This document shows, one piece after another, positions 6,720 to 15,831 of a DNA stretch of 31,823 bases. The notes under the pieces were generated by a model that searched no databases, was not told the DNA's origin, and was given only the letters and a program-made list of their open reading frames with translations. A program made the translations under genes and the position numbers. Within the stretch, counting starts at the first letter, position 1. The number at the start of each line of letters is the position of its first letter. This DNA is from JARKQH01 sp964631605. Lineage in GTDB: Bacteria; Verrucomicrobiota; Verrucomicrobiia; Limisphaerales; UBA8199. The DNA lies in the NCBI GenBank assembly GCA_964631605.1, contig CAZVYG010000063.1, forward strand, positions 1-31,823, in the 5' to 3' direction.

Positions 6720-9260
6720 TCAGGACTGGCGTATCAGTTGGGCGTTAAAGCGGGCCTCACTCCCCCGCTTGAGATGCAAGGGAACACTTTTCTGGCCATA
6801 ACGCAACTGACAGGGATTGCCTGAAAGGGAGCGGATGGTCGCGGTGGTCAGGGCGCCGTCGGTCCACTCGAGACTGATTTCGAAACCGCCCCGGGCGCGA
6901 AGGCCGCGGACTGAGCCGGTTGACCAGGCTTTGGGCAAGGCCGGCAGCAGTTCGATGACGGGCACGGCCTGCGCCTGGCCGTCCCGTGCTGCCGGCGCGT
7001 CAACGGTGGCATGGCTTTGAAGGAGCATTTCCGCGATACCCGCCGTGCCACCGAAATTGCCGTCAATCTGGAAGGGCGGATGATTGTCGAAGAGGTTCGG
7101 CAAGGTGGATTTTGCCAGGAGCGCCACGACGTTTTCGTGGGCTTTTTCGCCCTCTCTGAGACGGGCCCAGAAATTGATGATCCAGGCCCGGCTCCAGCCG
7201 GTGTGCCCCCCGCCGTGGGCGAGGCGGTGTTCGATGGATTTTCGGGCGGCAGCCATCATCTCGGGACGGTTTTCGAAGGTGAATTGGTGTCCGGGGTGGA
7301 TGGCAAAGAGGTGCGACATGTGGCGGTGGCCGGGTTCGGTTTCCGGGAATTCGCGGGTCCACTCCATGAGCCGTCCATCGGATGCAATTTGGGGCAGTGC
7401 CAAGCGTTCCAGGGCGGTGGAAACGGCGGCGGTGAACTCGTCCTGGATGCCCAGCTCACGGGCGGCCTGGAGCGTATTCTGAAACGTGTCCCAAATGATC
7501 TCCTGATCCATGGAGCAACCCATGGAAAGGGTGACCGGCTTGCCGTCGGGGCCGATAAAGCCGTTTTCGGGCGAGGTGCTCGGCCCAGAAACGAGTTTGC
7601 CGGTTGCGGGGTCTGTGACCAGCCAATCCAGGAAGAAGAGCGAGGCTTCCTTGAGGATGGGATAGGCGCGCTGACGGAGAAACTCGCGGTCGCCGCTGAA
7701 GCGGTAGTGTTCCATGAAATGCTGGGTGCACCAGGCCCCGCCCATGACCCACATGCCCCAACGGGGACTGCCGTAAGGAACGGTCCAGCGCCAGACATCA
7801 CTGGTCAGGCAGGCGCAAAAGCCGCGGCACCCGAGCATTTCGCTCGCGGTTCTGCGGCCGGCGGGCACGAGGCCTTCAACAAAGTCAAAGAAGGGCTCGT
7901 GGCATTCGGAGAGGTTGGCGACTTCGGCGGGCCAATAGTTCATCTGGATATTGATATTGATATGGTAGTCGCTGTTCCAGGGGGCGCGGATGTGCTCGTT
8001 CCACAAGCCTTGAAGATTGGCGGGGAGACCACCAGGGCGGGAAGACCCGATCAGCAGGTAGCGGCCGAATTGGAAATACAGCGCGGCCAGGGCGGGGTCG
8101 GCAGCGCCGGCGCGCAAGGCTTTTAACCGCTGATCGGTGGGCAGCGAGGCGGGGTCGGCGGCGTTGGCGGCGGCGGAATTGACTGCCGACGAGCTCGAAC
8201 TGCCCTGCGGTGAGGGCGGGCTGGAGGTTTGTCCCAGCGAGAGTTGAACGCGTTGAAAAAGGCGTTGGTGCTCCTGGACGCTGCGGCGGCGCAGCCGTTC
8301 AAAATTCGTGCCGACCTGTTTGAGCTGCCGGGCGCACGCCTCGTCCAAGTCCCGTTTCAGGGGCTCGAGCGGCGTGGTCTGGTTGTAATCGGTGGCGGCG
8401 GCCAACACGAGGACCGCCTCGTCGGCGGCCTGGATTTCGAGGGCGTTTGTGGACGAGCACAAAGTGCCTCCGCGCGGATAGACCCGGAGTTGGGCGGAGA
8501 ACTTCACCCCTTTGTTTTTTCCACCATGGGCCGCCTGCCCACGGAGCAAGAGAGAGTTTTTGTCCGCGGAAACGGTTGCATCCGGGCGGACGAGGCGGGC
8601 GCGAAAGGAGAGCGCGCCGGGAACGCTGGCGGTGAGGCGCATGATGATGAGGTCATCGCTGCGGCTCGCAAGCACCTCGCGGACGAAGGCAACGCCGCCC
8701 GCTTCATAGCGGGTGGTGGCCACAGCCGTGTCAAGGTCCAGCTCGCGCGAGTAATTCGTCACAGCTCCGGCATGACCGAAGCTCAGCAGCAAATCTCCCA
8801 AGGTTTGGTAACTGCGCGGCTCGATGACGGGAACCAACAACTCGCGTTGAATGACGCGCTCGCCTTCGGCGAACTGGCCCTGAAAGAACAGTTCCCGCGC
8901 TCGGGCGAGAATGGCGGCGCCGCCGGGCCGGGGTTCCGGATAAGGGGGGCCTGCCCACAGGCTGTGCTCGTTGAGCTGGATGCGTTCCTCGGGCACGCCG
9001 CCAAAGACCATCGCCCCCAGCCGGCCATTGCCCAGGGGGAGCGCCTCCTCCCACTTTTGCGCCGGCTGTAGGTAATGGAGAGTCAGGGGGCCCCGCGCCG
9101 GCGCAAGCTGGCCGCCAAGAAACAGGCAGGCCAGGAACACGAGAGGTAAGCCGTTGCGCACGGGATTTACGGCCACCCTTGGACAGCGCCTTGGGCGGGG
9201 TGGCGGCGGTACGCTTTGGAGCCGCCGTTCCGTCAACAATGGCATAGGCTTTGCACGCAT
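6720..9260 (-). CDS. Secreted glycoside hydrolase family 95 (alpha-L-fucosidase type)
   Basis: About 846 residues from the ATG at 9260; a GTG at 9161 gives 813 residues and a better-shaped signal peptide (RNGLPLVFLACLFLGGQLAPARG). The mature N-terminus has the GH95 strand-rich domain (WEEALPLGNGRLGAMVFGG, QLNEHSLWAGPPYP). The central alpha/alpha barrel has LPANLQGLWNEH, then YHININIQMNYWP (Asn residues near 430 that polarise the nucleophilic water), MDQEIIWDTFQN (the general-acid Glu near 587) and FQIDGNFGGTAGIAEM (Asp near 731). These match the Asn/Asp/Glu machinery known for inverting 1,2-alpha-L-fucosidases; some GH95 members act on alpha-L-galactose instead. It probably acts in the periplasm on plant or animal fucosylated glycans. 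No transporter is adjacent. It is convergent with bioA and divergent from the efflux operon. Confidence 0.93.
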   Translation of the reverse strand: MRAKPMPLLTERRLQSVPPPPRPRRCPRVAVNPVRNGLPLVFLACLFLGGQLAPARGPLTLHYLQPAQKWEEALPLGNGRLGAMVFGGVPEERIQLNEHSLWAGPPYPEPRPGGAAILARARELFFQGQFAEGERVIQRELLVPVIEPRSYQTLGDLLLSFGHAGAVTNYSRELDLDTAVATTRYEAGGVAFVREVLASRSDDLIIMRLTASVPGALSFRARLVRPDATVSADKNSLLLRGQAAHGGKNKGVKFSAQLRVYPRGGTLCSSTNALEIQAADEAVLVLAAATDYNQTTPLEPLKRDLDEACARQLKQVGTNFERLRRRSVQEHQRLFQRVQLSLGQTSSPPSPQGSSSSSAVNSAAANAADPASLPTDQRLKALRAGAADPALAALYFQFGRYLLIGSSRPGGLPANLQGLWNEHIRAPWNSDYHININIQMNYWPAEVANLSECHEPFFDFVEGLVPAGRRTASEMLGCRGFCACLTSDVWRWTVPYGSPRWGMWVMGGAWCTQHFMEHYRFSGDREFLRQRAYPILKEASLFFLDWLVTDPATGKLVSGPSTSPENGFIGPDGKPVTLSMGCSMDQEIIWDTFQNTLQAARELGIQDEFTAAVSTALERLALPQIASDGRLMEWTREFPETEPGHRHMSHLFAIHPGHQFTFENRPEMMAAARKSIEHRLAHGGGHTGWSRAWIINFWARLREGEKAHENVVALLAKSTLPNLFDNHPPFQIDGNFGGTAGIAEMLLQSHATVDAPAARDGQAQAVPVIELLPALPKAWSTGSVRGLRARGGFEISLEWTDGALTTATIRSLSGNPCQLRYGQKSVPLHLKRGSEARFNAQLIRQS

Positions 9261-9613
9261 AGGACTGATTGACACCTGATTCTTCTTGCCGGCACGGTGG
9301 AGGCTGACGCCGGGCAGGGGCAGCAAGCCTCCCGCCCGTGAGCATTGTGAAAGAGCAAGTTTATGGCAAGACTTGGTTGTTAACTGCTTATGTTTTGTGT
9401 GCCCAAGGGCGCCTTGCCCGTCAAGCCCGCGGCGCAGGTCCTGCCGGACGGCGGGGGCGGGTGAAAAAGCGGAATGTGAGCGAATTTTGGGGTGGGCAAA
9501 CGCGTCAGAACAGGAGTTGCGGATCGGGATGCGAAAACAAGTGCGTTCGCACGGCTGGGTTGTTAAAGTAGGGTCCGGGTTTGACCTCTAACGGTGTGTT
9601 GGTTGAGCGACCG
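9261..9613. other. Divergent intergenic region between GH95 gene and efflux operon
   Basis: About 350 bases without a credible gene. It must hold the promoters for the minus-strand fucosidase and the plus-strand tolC operon. The part around 9340-9400 is noticeably more AT-rich than its surroundings, which fits promoter DNA, but I could not pick a -35/-10 pair with confidence. Small frames at 9286-9591 and 9338-9571 have no recognisable product. If the GH95 protein starts at the GTG at 9161, the region extends to about 450 bases. Confidence 0.5.
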
Positions 9614-11386
9614 ATGGAATCTGACTGGTTTGGAAATCGCAAACGGCAGGCGGCCGCCCATTCTCTATTATGGTTGATGGGCGGGCTGATGGTATTGTGT
9701 GGCTGCAGCGCGAAACACTACCGCAAGTCAGCGGACAAAGAGGTCTATGGCATTTTGCAGCAGGTGGAGCGGCAGATTTTCGGGCGAACCAACGCATTCA
9801 CGATTGACACGGTTTATTCGCACCGCGATCCGGCCACGATTTTGCCGGCGGAAATCATTGCGGACCGCAATGCGACCAACACGCGGGTGATCAACCTGGC
9901 GGAAGCCCTCGAGCTGGCGTTCCAGAACAGCCGGGAATACCAGACCCGCAAGGAGCAGCTTTACCTTCGGGCCCTGACGCTGACGGGACGCCGGTACGAG
10001 TTCAGCCCCGCATTTACGGCGAGCACCGAAGCGGCCATCAGCGGTTCGGGCGAGGGGTCGGATGTGGGTACCGTCAGCAGCAAGGTCAGCGTCAGCCAAC
10101 TGCTCAAGACGGGGGGCCGATTAACCGCGGCCCTGGGGAACGACCTGGTTCGTTATTTCACGCAGTTCACGGCAGGGTCCGGCGGGTCGCGGTCGGCGCG
10201 CAACACGGCGATCAGTTTTATATCCGTGAACCTGTCGCAGCCCTTGCTGCGCGGGTTCGGCATCAACAATCCGGCCGTCGAGAACCTGACGCAGGCGGAA
10301 CGAAACGTGGTGTACGAGGTCCGCTCCTTCAGCCTCTATCAGCAGCAATTCGCGGTGGACACCGTGAGCGCCTATTTCCGGCTGGTGACCCAGAAGGATA
10401 TTGTCCGGAACAATTATCGCAACTTTACCAACCGGGTGGAGACCACGCGGTATCTTGAGGCGCGCGCGGTGGATCGGGAGCGGGAGAGCAACGTGGACGA
10501 CGCGCGAACGGCGGAGTTGGGGGCGCGGCGGGATTATATCAATTCGCTCGCGGCGTTCCTGACGGCCCTGGACAATTTCAAGCTGCGGCTGGGCCTGCCG
10601 ATTTCCGAGCATGTGTATCTGGAGGACGCCGATCTCAAGGAACTGATTCAGGCCGGTTTGATCCCGGTGGAGGTGGACCGCGAGGCGGCGTTTCAACTCT
10701 GCCTGGAGCGGCAGATGGAGGTGCTCAACGCGATTGACCAGTTCGAGGATAGCAAGCGGAAGGTGCGGATCGCGGCCGATCAGCTCCGCGCCGACGTGAA
10801 CTTTTTCGCCAGCGGCTCGGTCGAGTCCGATGCTCCGGACGATTACGCGCATTTTGACCCGCAAAAAATTCGATACAACGCGGGGGTGCGGGTGGATTTG
10901 CCGCTGGACCGGCTGCTGGAACGGAACGCTTACCGAAACGCGCTGATCTCTTTTGAAGCCCAGCTTCGGTCGCTGGCGCTTACGCTCGATCAGTACAAGG
11001 AGCAGATTGACCAGGGCCTGCGCGCCATCGAACAGGCCCGCCTCAATTACCTCAATGGTCTGGAATCGCTGCGCGTGGCCGAGCGCCGGGTGGAGAACAA
11101 CCTGATGCTGCTGGAAGCCGGCCGGGCCACGATCCGCGACGTTCGCGAGTCGCAGGATAACCTGATCAACGCGCAAAACCAGTTGGCCAACATTTACGCC
11201 TCGTACCTGACCGACCGGCTGGGGTTGATGGTGGACCTCGGGGTGATTGACATCCAGCCGGAGAAGTTCTGGCTGCTGGACCCGCTGGCCACCCTCCTCA
11301 AGCCCGAACAACGCGGCGCGCCCCCGTTGCGCATGCCTGACGACAGAGTCCTGCCGCCCGAACAATTTCTGGAGCCCGCATCATGA
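9614..11386 (+). CDS. TolC-family outer-membrane efflux lipoprotein
   Basis: A 590-residue protein starting at the ATG at 9614 (a TTG at 9581 is in frame but less likely). Residues 11-30 are hydrophobic and end in L-C-G-C, so Cys31 is a probable lipidation site. Two TolC-type halves follow: INLAEALELAFQNSREYQ near residue 90 opens the first helix, and LNAIDQFEDSKRKVRIAADQLRADVNFFASGS opens the second. The last helical hairpin contains the classic LEAGRATIRDVRESQDNLINAQNQL. It would form the trimeric outer-membrane channel for the adaptor and ABC transporter encoded downstream. Its stop overlaps the adaptor start (ATGA). The segment between the lipobox and first helix (about 55 residues) is unassigned. 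Confidence 0.92.
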   Translation: MESDWFGNRKRQAAAHSLLWLMGGLMVLCGCSAKHYRKSADKEVYGILQQVERQIFGRTNAFTIDTVYSHRDPATILPAEIIADRNATNTRVINLAEALELAFQNSREYQTRKEQLYLRALTLTGRRYEFSPAFTASTEAAISGSGEGSDVGTVSSKVSVSQLLKTGGRLTAALGNDLVRYFTQFTAGSGGSRSARNTAISFISVNLSQPLLRGFGINNPAVENLTQAERNVVYEVRSFSLYQQQFAVDTVSAYFRLVTQKDIVRNNYRNFTNRVETTRYLEARAVDRERESNVDDARTAELGARRDYINSLAAFLTALDNFKLRLGLPISEHVYLEDADLKELIQAGLIPVEVDREAAFQLCLERQMEVLNAIDQFEDSKRKVRIAADQLRADVNFFASGSVESDAPDDYAHFDPQKIRYNAGVRVDLPLDRLLERNAYRNALISFEAQLRSLALTLDQYKEQIDQGLRAIEQARLNYLNGLESLRVAERRVENNLMLLEAGRATIRDVRESQDNLINAQNQLANIYASYLTDRLGLMVDLGVIDIQPEKFWLLDPLATLLKPEQRGAPPLRMPDDRVLPPEQFLEPAS

Positions 11387-13447
11387 AACCCAGTTCCAAT
11401 CCCGTGAGTTCCCCCGCCCCTTCGACCAGCGTTCCCAACGGCCTGTTTGCCCGGTTGAAACGGCGGCCGGGTCTGCTGCTGGCGGCGGCGGCTATCCTCC
11501 TGGGCTTGTTCTTCCTGGTCCGGCCCTCGCCCCGCAACGCCAGCGCCACCGAGTTTTACGAGGTCAAGCGCGGGGACTTTACCGTCACCGTGGTCGAGGG
11601 CGGGACGCTGGCGGCGGTCAGCGAAGTGAGCATTCGCAATGAAGTGGAGGGGACGGCGCGCATCATCTGGATTGTGCCGGAGGGGACCTATGTGAAGAAG
11701 GGGGACCTGCTGGTCGAGCTGGATTCGGCGCAGGCGCAGGACCAGGTCAACCAGCAGCAGATCGCCTACGAAAAGGCCAAATTCGCGGTCGAGCAGGCGC
11801 AGGCGCAGCTCGAGATCCAGAAAAGCGCGACCAACAGCGACTACCTGGCGGCGGTGCTCAAATTGAAATTCGCCAAAATTGACCGGGAGAAGTACGAGCA
11901 GGGCCAGCGGCTGGTGGATTTGATCGAAGCCAGCAACAAGGTGGTCCAGGCCGAGGCGCAATTGGCGGTCAACCTGGACACCTACCGCAACTCGACGAAC
12001 CTGGCGGCCAAAGGATATGAAACCAAACAAAAGGCGGCCAGCGACTGGCTCTCGGTTCTCAACAGCCTCAACGCCCTGACGGTGGCGACCAACACCCTGT
12101 GGCTGCTGCAGAATTTTGACTCGGTCAAGAGCCGGGAAAAATACGAGTCCGACGTCCGGCAGGCGGAGGAGGAACTGGAGCGGGTGGTGAACCAGAACCG
12201 GCGCAAGATGGCACAGTATGAGGCGGATCTGGCGACGCAACTCAACACGCTGGCCTTGAACGAGGAGAAGCTCAAACGGGACCGCAAGAACCTGGAGGCC
12301 ACCCGCATCGTGGCGCCGCAAGACGGCCTGGTGGTGTATCAGGTCAGCGAGAACCGGTTCAGCAGCGAGTCGCTGATTGAAGGCGGCGCGGTGGTTCGGA
12401 ATCGCCAGGAGCTGATCAAGCTCCCGGATTTGTCGCGGATGAAGGTGACGGTGAAGATTCACGAATCGCATGTGAACATGATCCGCCCTGGTCTGCCGGC
12501 CTATGTGACGCTGGATTCGGCGCCGGATCAGCGCTACCGGGGGGTGGTGGAGCGGGTGGCGCCNNNNNNNNNNGCCGCTGCCGGACACCCAAAGCCGCTG
12601 GGGCAATCCGAACCTGAAAGTGTACAACACCGAGGTTTACCTGACCGACACCATCCCGAATGTGAAGCCTGGGGTATCCGCCCGCGCCGAGATTATTGTC
12701 ACAAACATTGCCAACACCCTTTCGGTGCCGATTCAGGCGGTGACCAGCTATCGCGGCACCCAGGCGGTTTACGTGGCCCGTGGGGGCAAGTTCGAACCGA
12801 AGCCAGTCGAGGTCGGACTCTATAACACGAAGTTCATCGAGATCACCCAGGGGCTGAAGGAAGGCGAGCGCGTGCTGCTCTCACCGCCGTTCGACACGCA
12901 GGAGAAGGACCTTGAACGGGGCGTGCTGGCCGATGCTGAGAAGGCCACGCTTTCAACCAACCCGCCACCCCCACGCGCCGACCTTCCGGTGCGCGGGAGT
13001 GATCGCGCTCTCAATGGCGAAGCGGCGGAAACCGCCAGTGCCAGGGACGACAACGGGACGCCTGGGTCGGGGCGGCGCGGGAGTTTCAATCCCGAGGAGA
13101 TGTTGAAACAGTTCGACCGAAACGGGGACGGACAACTCGATGAAGCAGAGCGCGAGGCGATGCGAACGGCGATGGCGGCGAGGTTGGCCGAGGGCGGCTT
13201 TGGTCCAGGCGGCACCAACGCCGCGTCCGGCCGGCTCAGCCGGGAGGAAATGTTGCGGCAATTCGACAAGAATGGGGACGGCGAGTTGGATGACGACGAG
13301 CGGGCGGTGCTACGGGCGAGGTTCGGCGGGGGGCGGGGGCCCCGCGGCGGAGGCGAGCGGTCCGGTCCGGACGCGAAGAGTGGCGGGGGCCGGACGGGAG
13401 CGGGAGAGGAAGGCGGGCAGCGCCCGCCTGTGACAACGCCACGTTAG
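11383..13447 (+). CDS. HlyD/MacA-type efflux adaptor with C-terminal EF-hand tail (interrupted by assembly gap)
   Basis: One gene split by ten Ns: frame 1 up to 12563, another frame from 12574. Simply deleting the Ns restores one frame and yields ERVAPPLPDTQSRW, the expected adaptor sequence, so this is an assembly artefact rather than a pseudogene. Order of parts: cytoplasmic N-terminus, one membrane helix (about residues 31-47), lipoyl half (VVEGGTLAAVSEVSIRNEVEG), long coiled coil (about residues 110-300), second lipoyl half (TRIVAPQDGLVVYQ), beta-barrel and membrane-proximal domain (VKPGVSARAEIIVTNIANTLSVPIQAV). After a Pro-rich linker come two canonical EF-hand loops at 13115-13150 and 13265-13300 and a Gly/Arg-rich end. 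The adaptor links the inner-membrane ABC pump to TolC; the calcium-type tail is unusual. Confidence 0.9.
12564..12573. other. Assembly gap (10 N)
   Basis: Ten undetermined bases inside the adaptor gene. They shift the frame by one; removing all ten rejoins the frame with plausible residues on both sides, suggesting a nominal-size scaffold join. Confidence 0.98.
13091..13300 (+). repeat. Duplicated EF-hand module in the adaptor C-terminus
   Basis: Two copies of a 20-residue unit about 150 bases apart: EEMLKQFDRNGDGQLD followed by EAE, and EEMLRQFDKNGDGELD followed by DDE. Each has the 12-residue EF-hand loop with acidic or amide ligands at positions 1, 3, 5, 9 and Glu at 12. The spacer is Gly/Ala-rich. 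Confidence 0.88.
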
Positions 13448-13459
13448 GGTTGGCTGCTC

Positions 13460-14233
13460 ATGCAATTGCAAGCCGGCAACCCCGCCGCAGTGCCGCCGTC
13501 CTCGAGCGGCAATAACAGTATCATCCGTCTGGAACGGGTTGAAAAGACTTACTATCTGGGGGGAGAAAACATCGTGCGCGCCCTGGCGGGCGTGGATTTG
13601 GCCATCGGGGAAGGTTCCTTTGTGGCGATCATGGGTCCGTCGGGCTCGGGCAAATCCACCCTGCTGAACATTCTCGGCTGTCTGGACCGTCCAACGTCCG
13701 GACGGTATTGGCTGGGGGGGGAGGATGTGTCGCGGATGAGCGATGATGAGCTGTCGGAGGCGCGGGGCCGGCGCATTGGTTTCATTTTTCAATCGTACAA
13801 TCTGATCGCGCAGTTGACGGTGATCGAGAACATCCAGGTGCCATTGTTCTACCGCGGAGTGGACTTGAAAGCGACGTATGATCGTTGCGTTGAACTGGCC
13901 CGATTGGTGGGCCTGGGGGATCGCCTCCACCATCGGCCGACGCAGCTTTCCGGCGGGCAACAACAACGCGTGGCGGTGGCGCGCTCCCTGGTGAACGATC
14001 CCTTGATGATCCTGGCCGACGAGCCGACCGGCAATCTTGATTCGCGCACCGGCGCCGAGGTGCTTGACCTGATCTCGCGGCTGAACCAAGCCGGCAAGAC
14101 CATCATCCTGGTCACCCACGACGACAAAGTCGCCGCGCGGGCGCACCGGGTGGTGAGGATGAAAGACGGGGTGGTGGACCAGGACATAGACCAGTTGCCG
14201 CCCGCGGCAGGAGGCGGCGGAAAGGGGTTATGA
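13460..14233 (+). CDS. ABC transporter ATP-binding protein, MacB/LolD type
   Basis: A 257-residue ATPase. Walker A GPSGSGKST is at residues 59-67, Q-loop FIFQSYNLIAQLTVIEN near 110, signature LSGGQQQR near 157, Walker B LMILADEPTGNLD near 175 and the H-loop VTHD near 218. The GNLDSRTG sequence after Walker B is characteristic of the MacB/LolD/FtsE group that drives mechanotransmission transporters. It starts 12 bases after the adaptor stop and its own stop overlaps the permease start (ATGA). The first 20 residues are a non-conserved Pro/Ser-rich leader. Here ATPase and permease are separate proteins, unlike fused E. coli MacB. Confidence 0.95.
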   Translation: MQLQAGNPAAVPPSSSGNNSIIRLERVEKTYYLGGENIVRALAGVDLAIGEGSFVAIMGPSGSGKSTLLNILGCLDRPTSGRYWLGGEDVSRMSDDELSEARGRRIGFIFQSYNLIAQLTVIENIQVPLFYRGVDLKATYDRCVELARLVGLGDRLHHRPTQLSGGQQQRVAVARSLVNDPLMILADEPTGNLDSRTGAEVLDLISRLNQAGKTIILVTHDDKVAARAHRVVRMKDGVVDQDIDQLPPAAGGGGKGL

Positions 14234-15540
14234 CGTTGAGGCGGCTGATTATTCCCTACCAGTTCGTGATCACGGTGCGGCTGGGAATCAAAAGCTTGAT
14301 GCTGCACAAGCTGCGCTCCTCGCTCACGATGCTGGGGATCATTTTCGGCGTGTGCTCGGTGATCGCGATGCTGGCCATTGGCGAGGGGGCGTCGTACGAG
14401 GCGCAGGAGGCGATCAAAAAACTGGGGAGCAACAACATCCTGATCCGCAGTTTGAAGCCGCCGGAACAGGCGCGACAGCAAGGGATGGGCGGCTCGCGCG
14501 GGATGCAACTCAAATACGGCCTGACCTACGCCGACGGCGGGCGGTTGATGGCGACCATTCCCGGCGTGGTTCGATTGCTGCCCATGCGAATCATTCGAGA
14601 GAATGTCCGGTTCGCCCAGAATGAGGTCCCCTGCCAGGTGATTGGGACCCTGCCGTTCTACCCGGAGGTGGGGGGAGCGGCGGTGGTGCGGGGCCGGTTT
14701 CTGGCGCCGATGGATGAGCAATACCAGGAGAATGTGTGCGTCATTACCACGGGCCTGGCCCGGCGGCTGTTCCCGATCCAGGATCCGCTCGAGCACAGCG
14801 TGCGGATTGACACGTTTTATTATCGCGTCATCGGCATCATCCAGGAGCGGAGCCAGCCCGAGCAGCGGACGCAATCCGGAAAGATGGAGGGCCAGCCGCT
14901 CGATAACAACGTTTACATCCCCTTGAGCACCTCGCGAACCCGGTTTGGCGAAATCCTTATTCGCAGGAGTGCGGGGAGCTTTGAGGCCGAGGAGGTGCAA
15001 CTCCACCAGATCACGGTGCAGATGCGGGATACAGCGGCGGTGGAAACCGCCGATCCCCAGATCAAGACCCTCCTGGGCCGGTTTCACGACCAGAATGACT
15101 ATGAGATTATCGTGCCGCTGCAATTGTTGCGTCAGGCGGAACAAACCAAGCGGATATTCAGCATCGTGCTGGGTTCCATCGCGGCCATTTCGCTGCTGGT
15201 CGGCGGCATTGGCATCATGAACATCATGCTGGCCACGGTGACCGAACGAACGCGGGAAATCGGCATTCGGCGCGCACTGGGCGCCAAACGCGGCGATATC
15301 ACTTTGCAATTCCTGGTCGAAACGGTGGTCCTCTCGTTTGGCGGCGGGCTGATTGGGGTGATGGTTGGCATTTTAGTGCCCATTGTCGTTTCCAGTCTCA
15401 CCACGATGAAGACCATTGTGACCCCCTGGTCGGTGCTCCTGGCGTTCGGCATTTCGGGTGCCGTTGGAATCATTTTCGGTCTCTACCCGGCCAAAGCCGC
15501 GGCGAAGCTGGACCCAATCGAGGCGCTGCGCCACGAATAG
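14230..15540 (+). CDS. MacB-type FtsX-domain ABC transporter permease
   Basis: A 436-residue inner-membrane permease. Residues about 18-60 hold the first helix with the family hallmark KLRSSLTMLGIIFGVCSVIAML and the following AIGEGAS. A large periplasmic domain (about residues 60-310) follows. The C-terminal FtsX region has three helices, with GGIGIMNIMLATVTERTREIGIRRALGAK, and ends in YPAKAAAKLDPIEALRHE. Together with the ATPase, adaptor and TolC it forms a tripartite exporter that expels substrates from the periplasm across the outer membrane. Substrates of such pumps include macrolides, peptides and lipids; nothing here fixes the substrate. It is last in the four-gene operon. Confidence 0.95.
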   Translation: MTLRRLIIPYQFVITVRLGIKSLMLHKLRSSLTMLGIIFGVCSVIAMLAIGEGASYEAQEAIKKLGSNNILIRSLKPPEQARQQGMGGSRGMQLKYGLTYADGGRLMATIPGVVRLLPMRIIRENVRFAQNEVPCQVIGTLPFYPEVGGAAVVRGRFLAPMDEQYQENVCVITTGLARRLFPIQDPLEHSVRIDTFYYRVIGIIQERSQPEQRTQSGKMEGQPLDNNVYIPLSTSRTRFGEILIRRSAGSFEAEEVQLHQITVQMRDTAAVETADPQIKTLLGRFHDQNDYEIIVPLQLLRQAEQTKRIFSIVLGSIAAISLLVGGIGIMNIMLATVTERTREIGIRRALGAKRGDITLQFLVETVVLSFGGGLIGVMVGILVPIVVSSLTTMKTIVTPWSVLLAFGISGAVGIIFGLYPAKAAAKLDPIEALRHE

Positions 15541-15556
15541 CGTGTTGACACCGCTA
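15538..15556 (+). terminator. Weak hairpin at the end of the efflux operon
   Basis: A short inverted repeat (TAGCG / CGCTA, extendable by TGT/ACA around a bulged C) overlaps the permease stop and is followed by CTTTAGTT. It is a possible weak terminator; the loop is very small, so confidence is low. The remaining bases to 15831 hold no convincing gene. Confidence 0.25.
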
Positions 15557-15831
15557 CTTTAGTTGACAGCCCGTGGCCGATTGGGTAAACCAGCACCGAC
15601 ACGCGGACCAGGATACGAGAATGCAAAAACCAGACCGGTAAAAGTACGAGGTATGCCATGCAACCGAACACTGCCCAATCTCCCACCGCCGCCCCTGCCA
15701 GCCCACCCCTGCCGCCCTGTACATCGAACTGGCCGACCGCCCGGTTCCCACTGAAGGTTCCAGGTTCAAATCAGGGGTGCAGTTGCCGGAAAGAACTTGA
15801 ATCCTGTGAAGCGTGTGGTACATCCGGTCAC

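Noticed and set aside
10121..11365. Long minus-strand open frame (414 codons) opposite tolC
   Set aside because: Antisense to a clear TolC-family gene; no motif, signal or start context supports it.
12620..13447. Separate EF-hand protein gene starting at 12620
   Set aside because: Its first 150 or so residues are the missing beta-barrel and membrane-proximal domains of the adaptor; the apparent start is only the first start codon after the N gap.
13849..15309. Long minus-strand frame (486 codons) opposite the ABC genes
   Set aside because: It covers the MacB-type ATPase and permease in antisense and shows no family features.
15766..15790. T-loop-like string GGTTCAAATC that might belong to a tRNA
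   Set aside because: The flanking bases do not form a 5-bp T-stem, and no acceptor, D or anticodon arms can be drawn around it.
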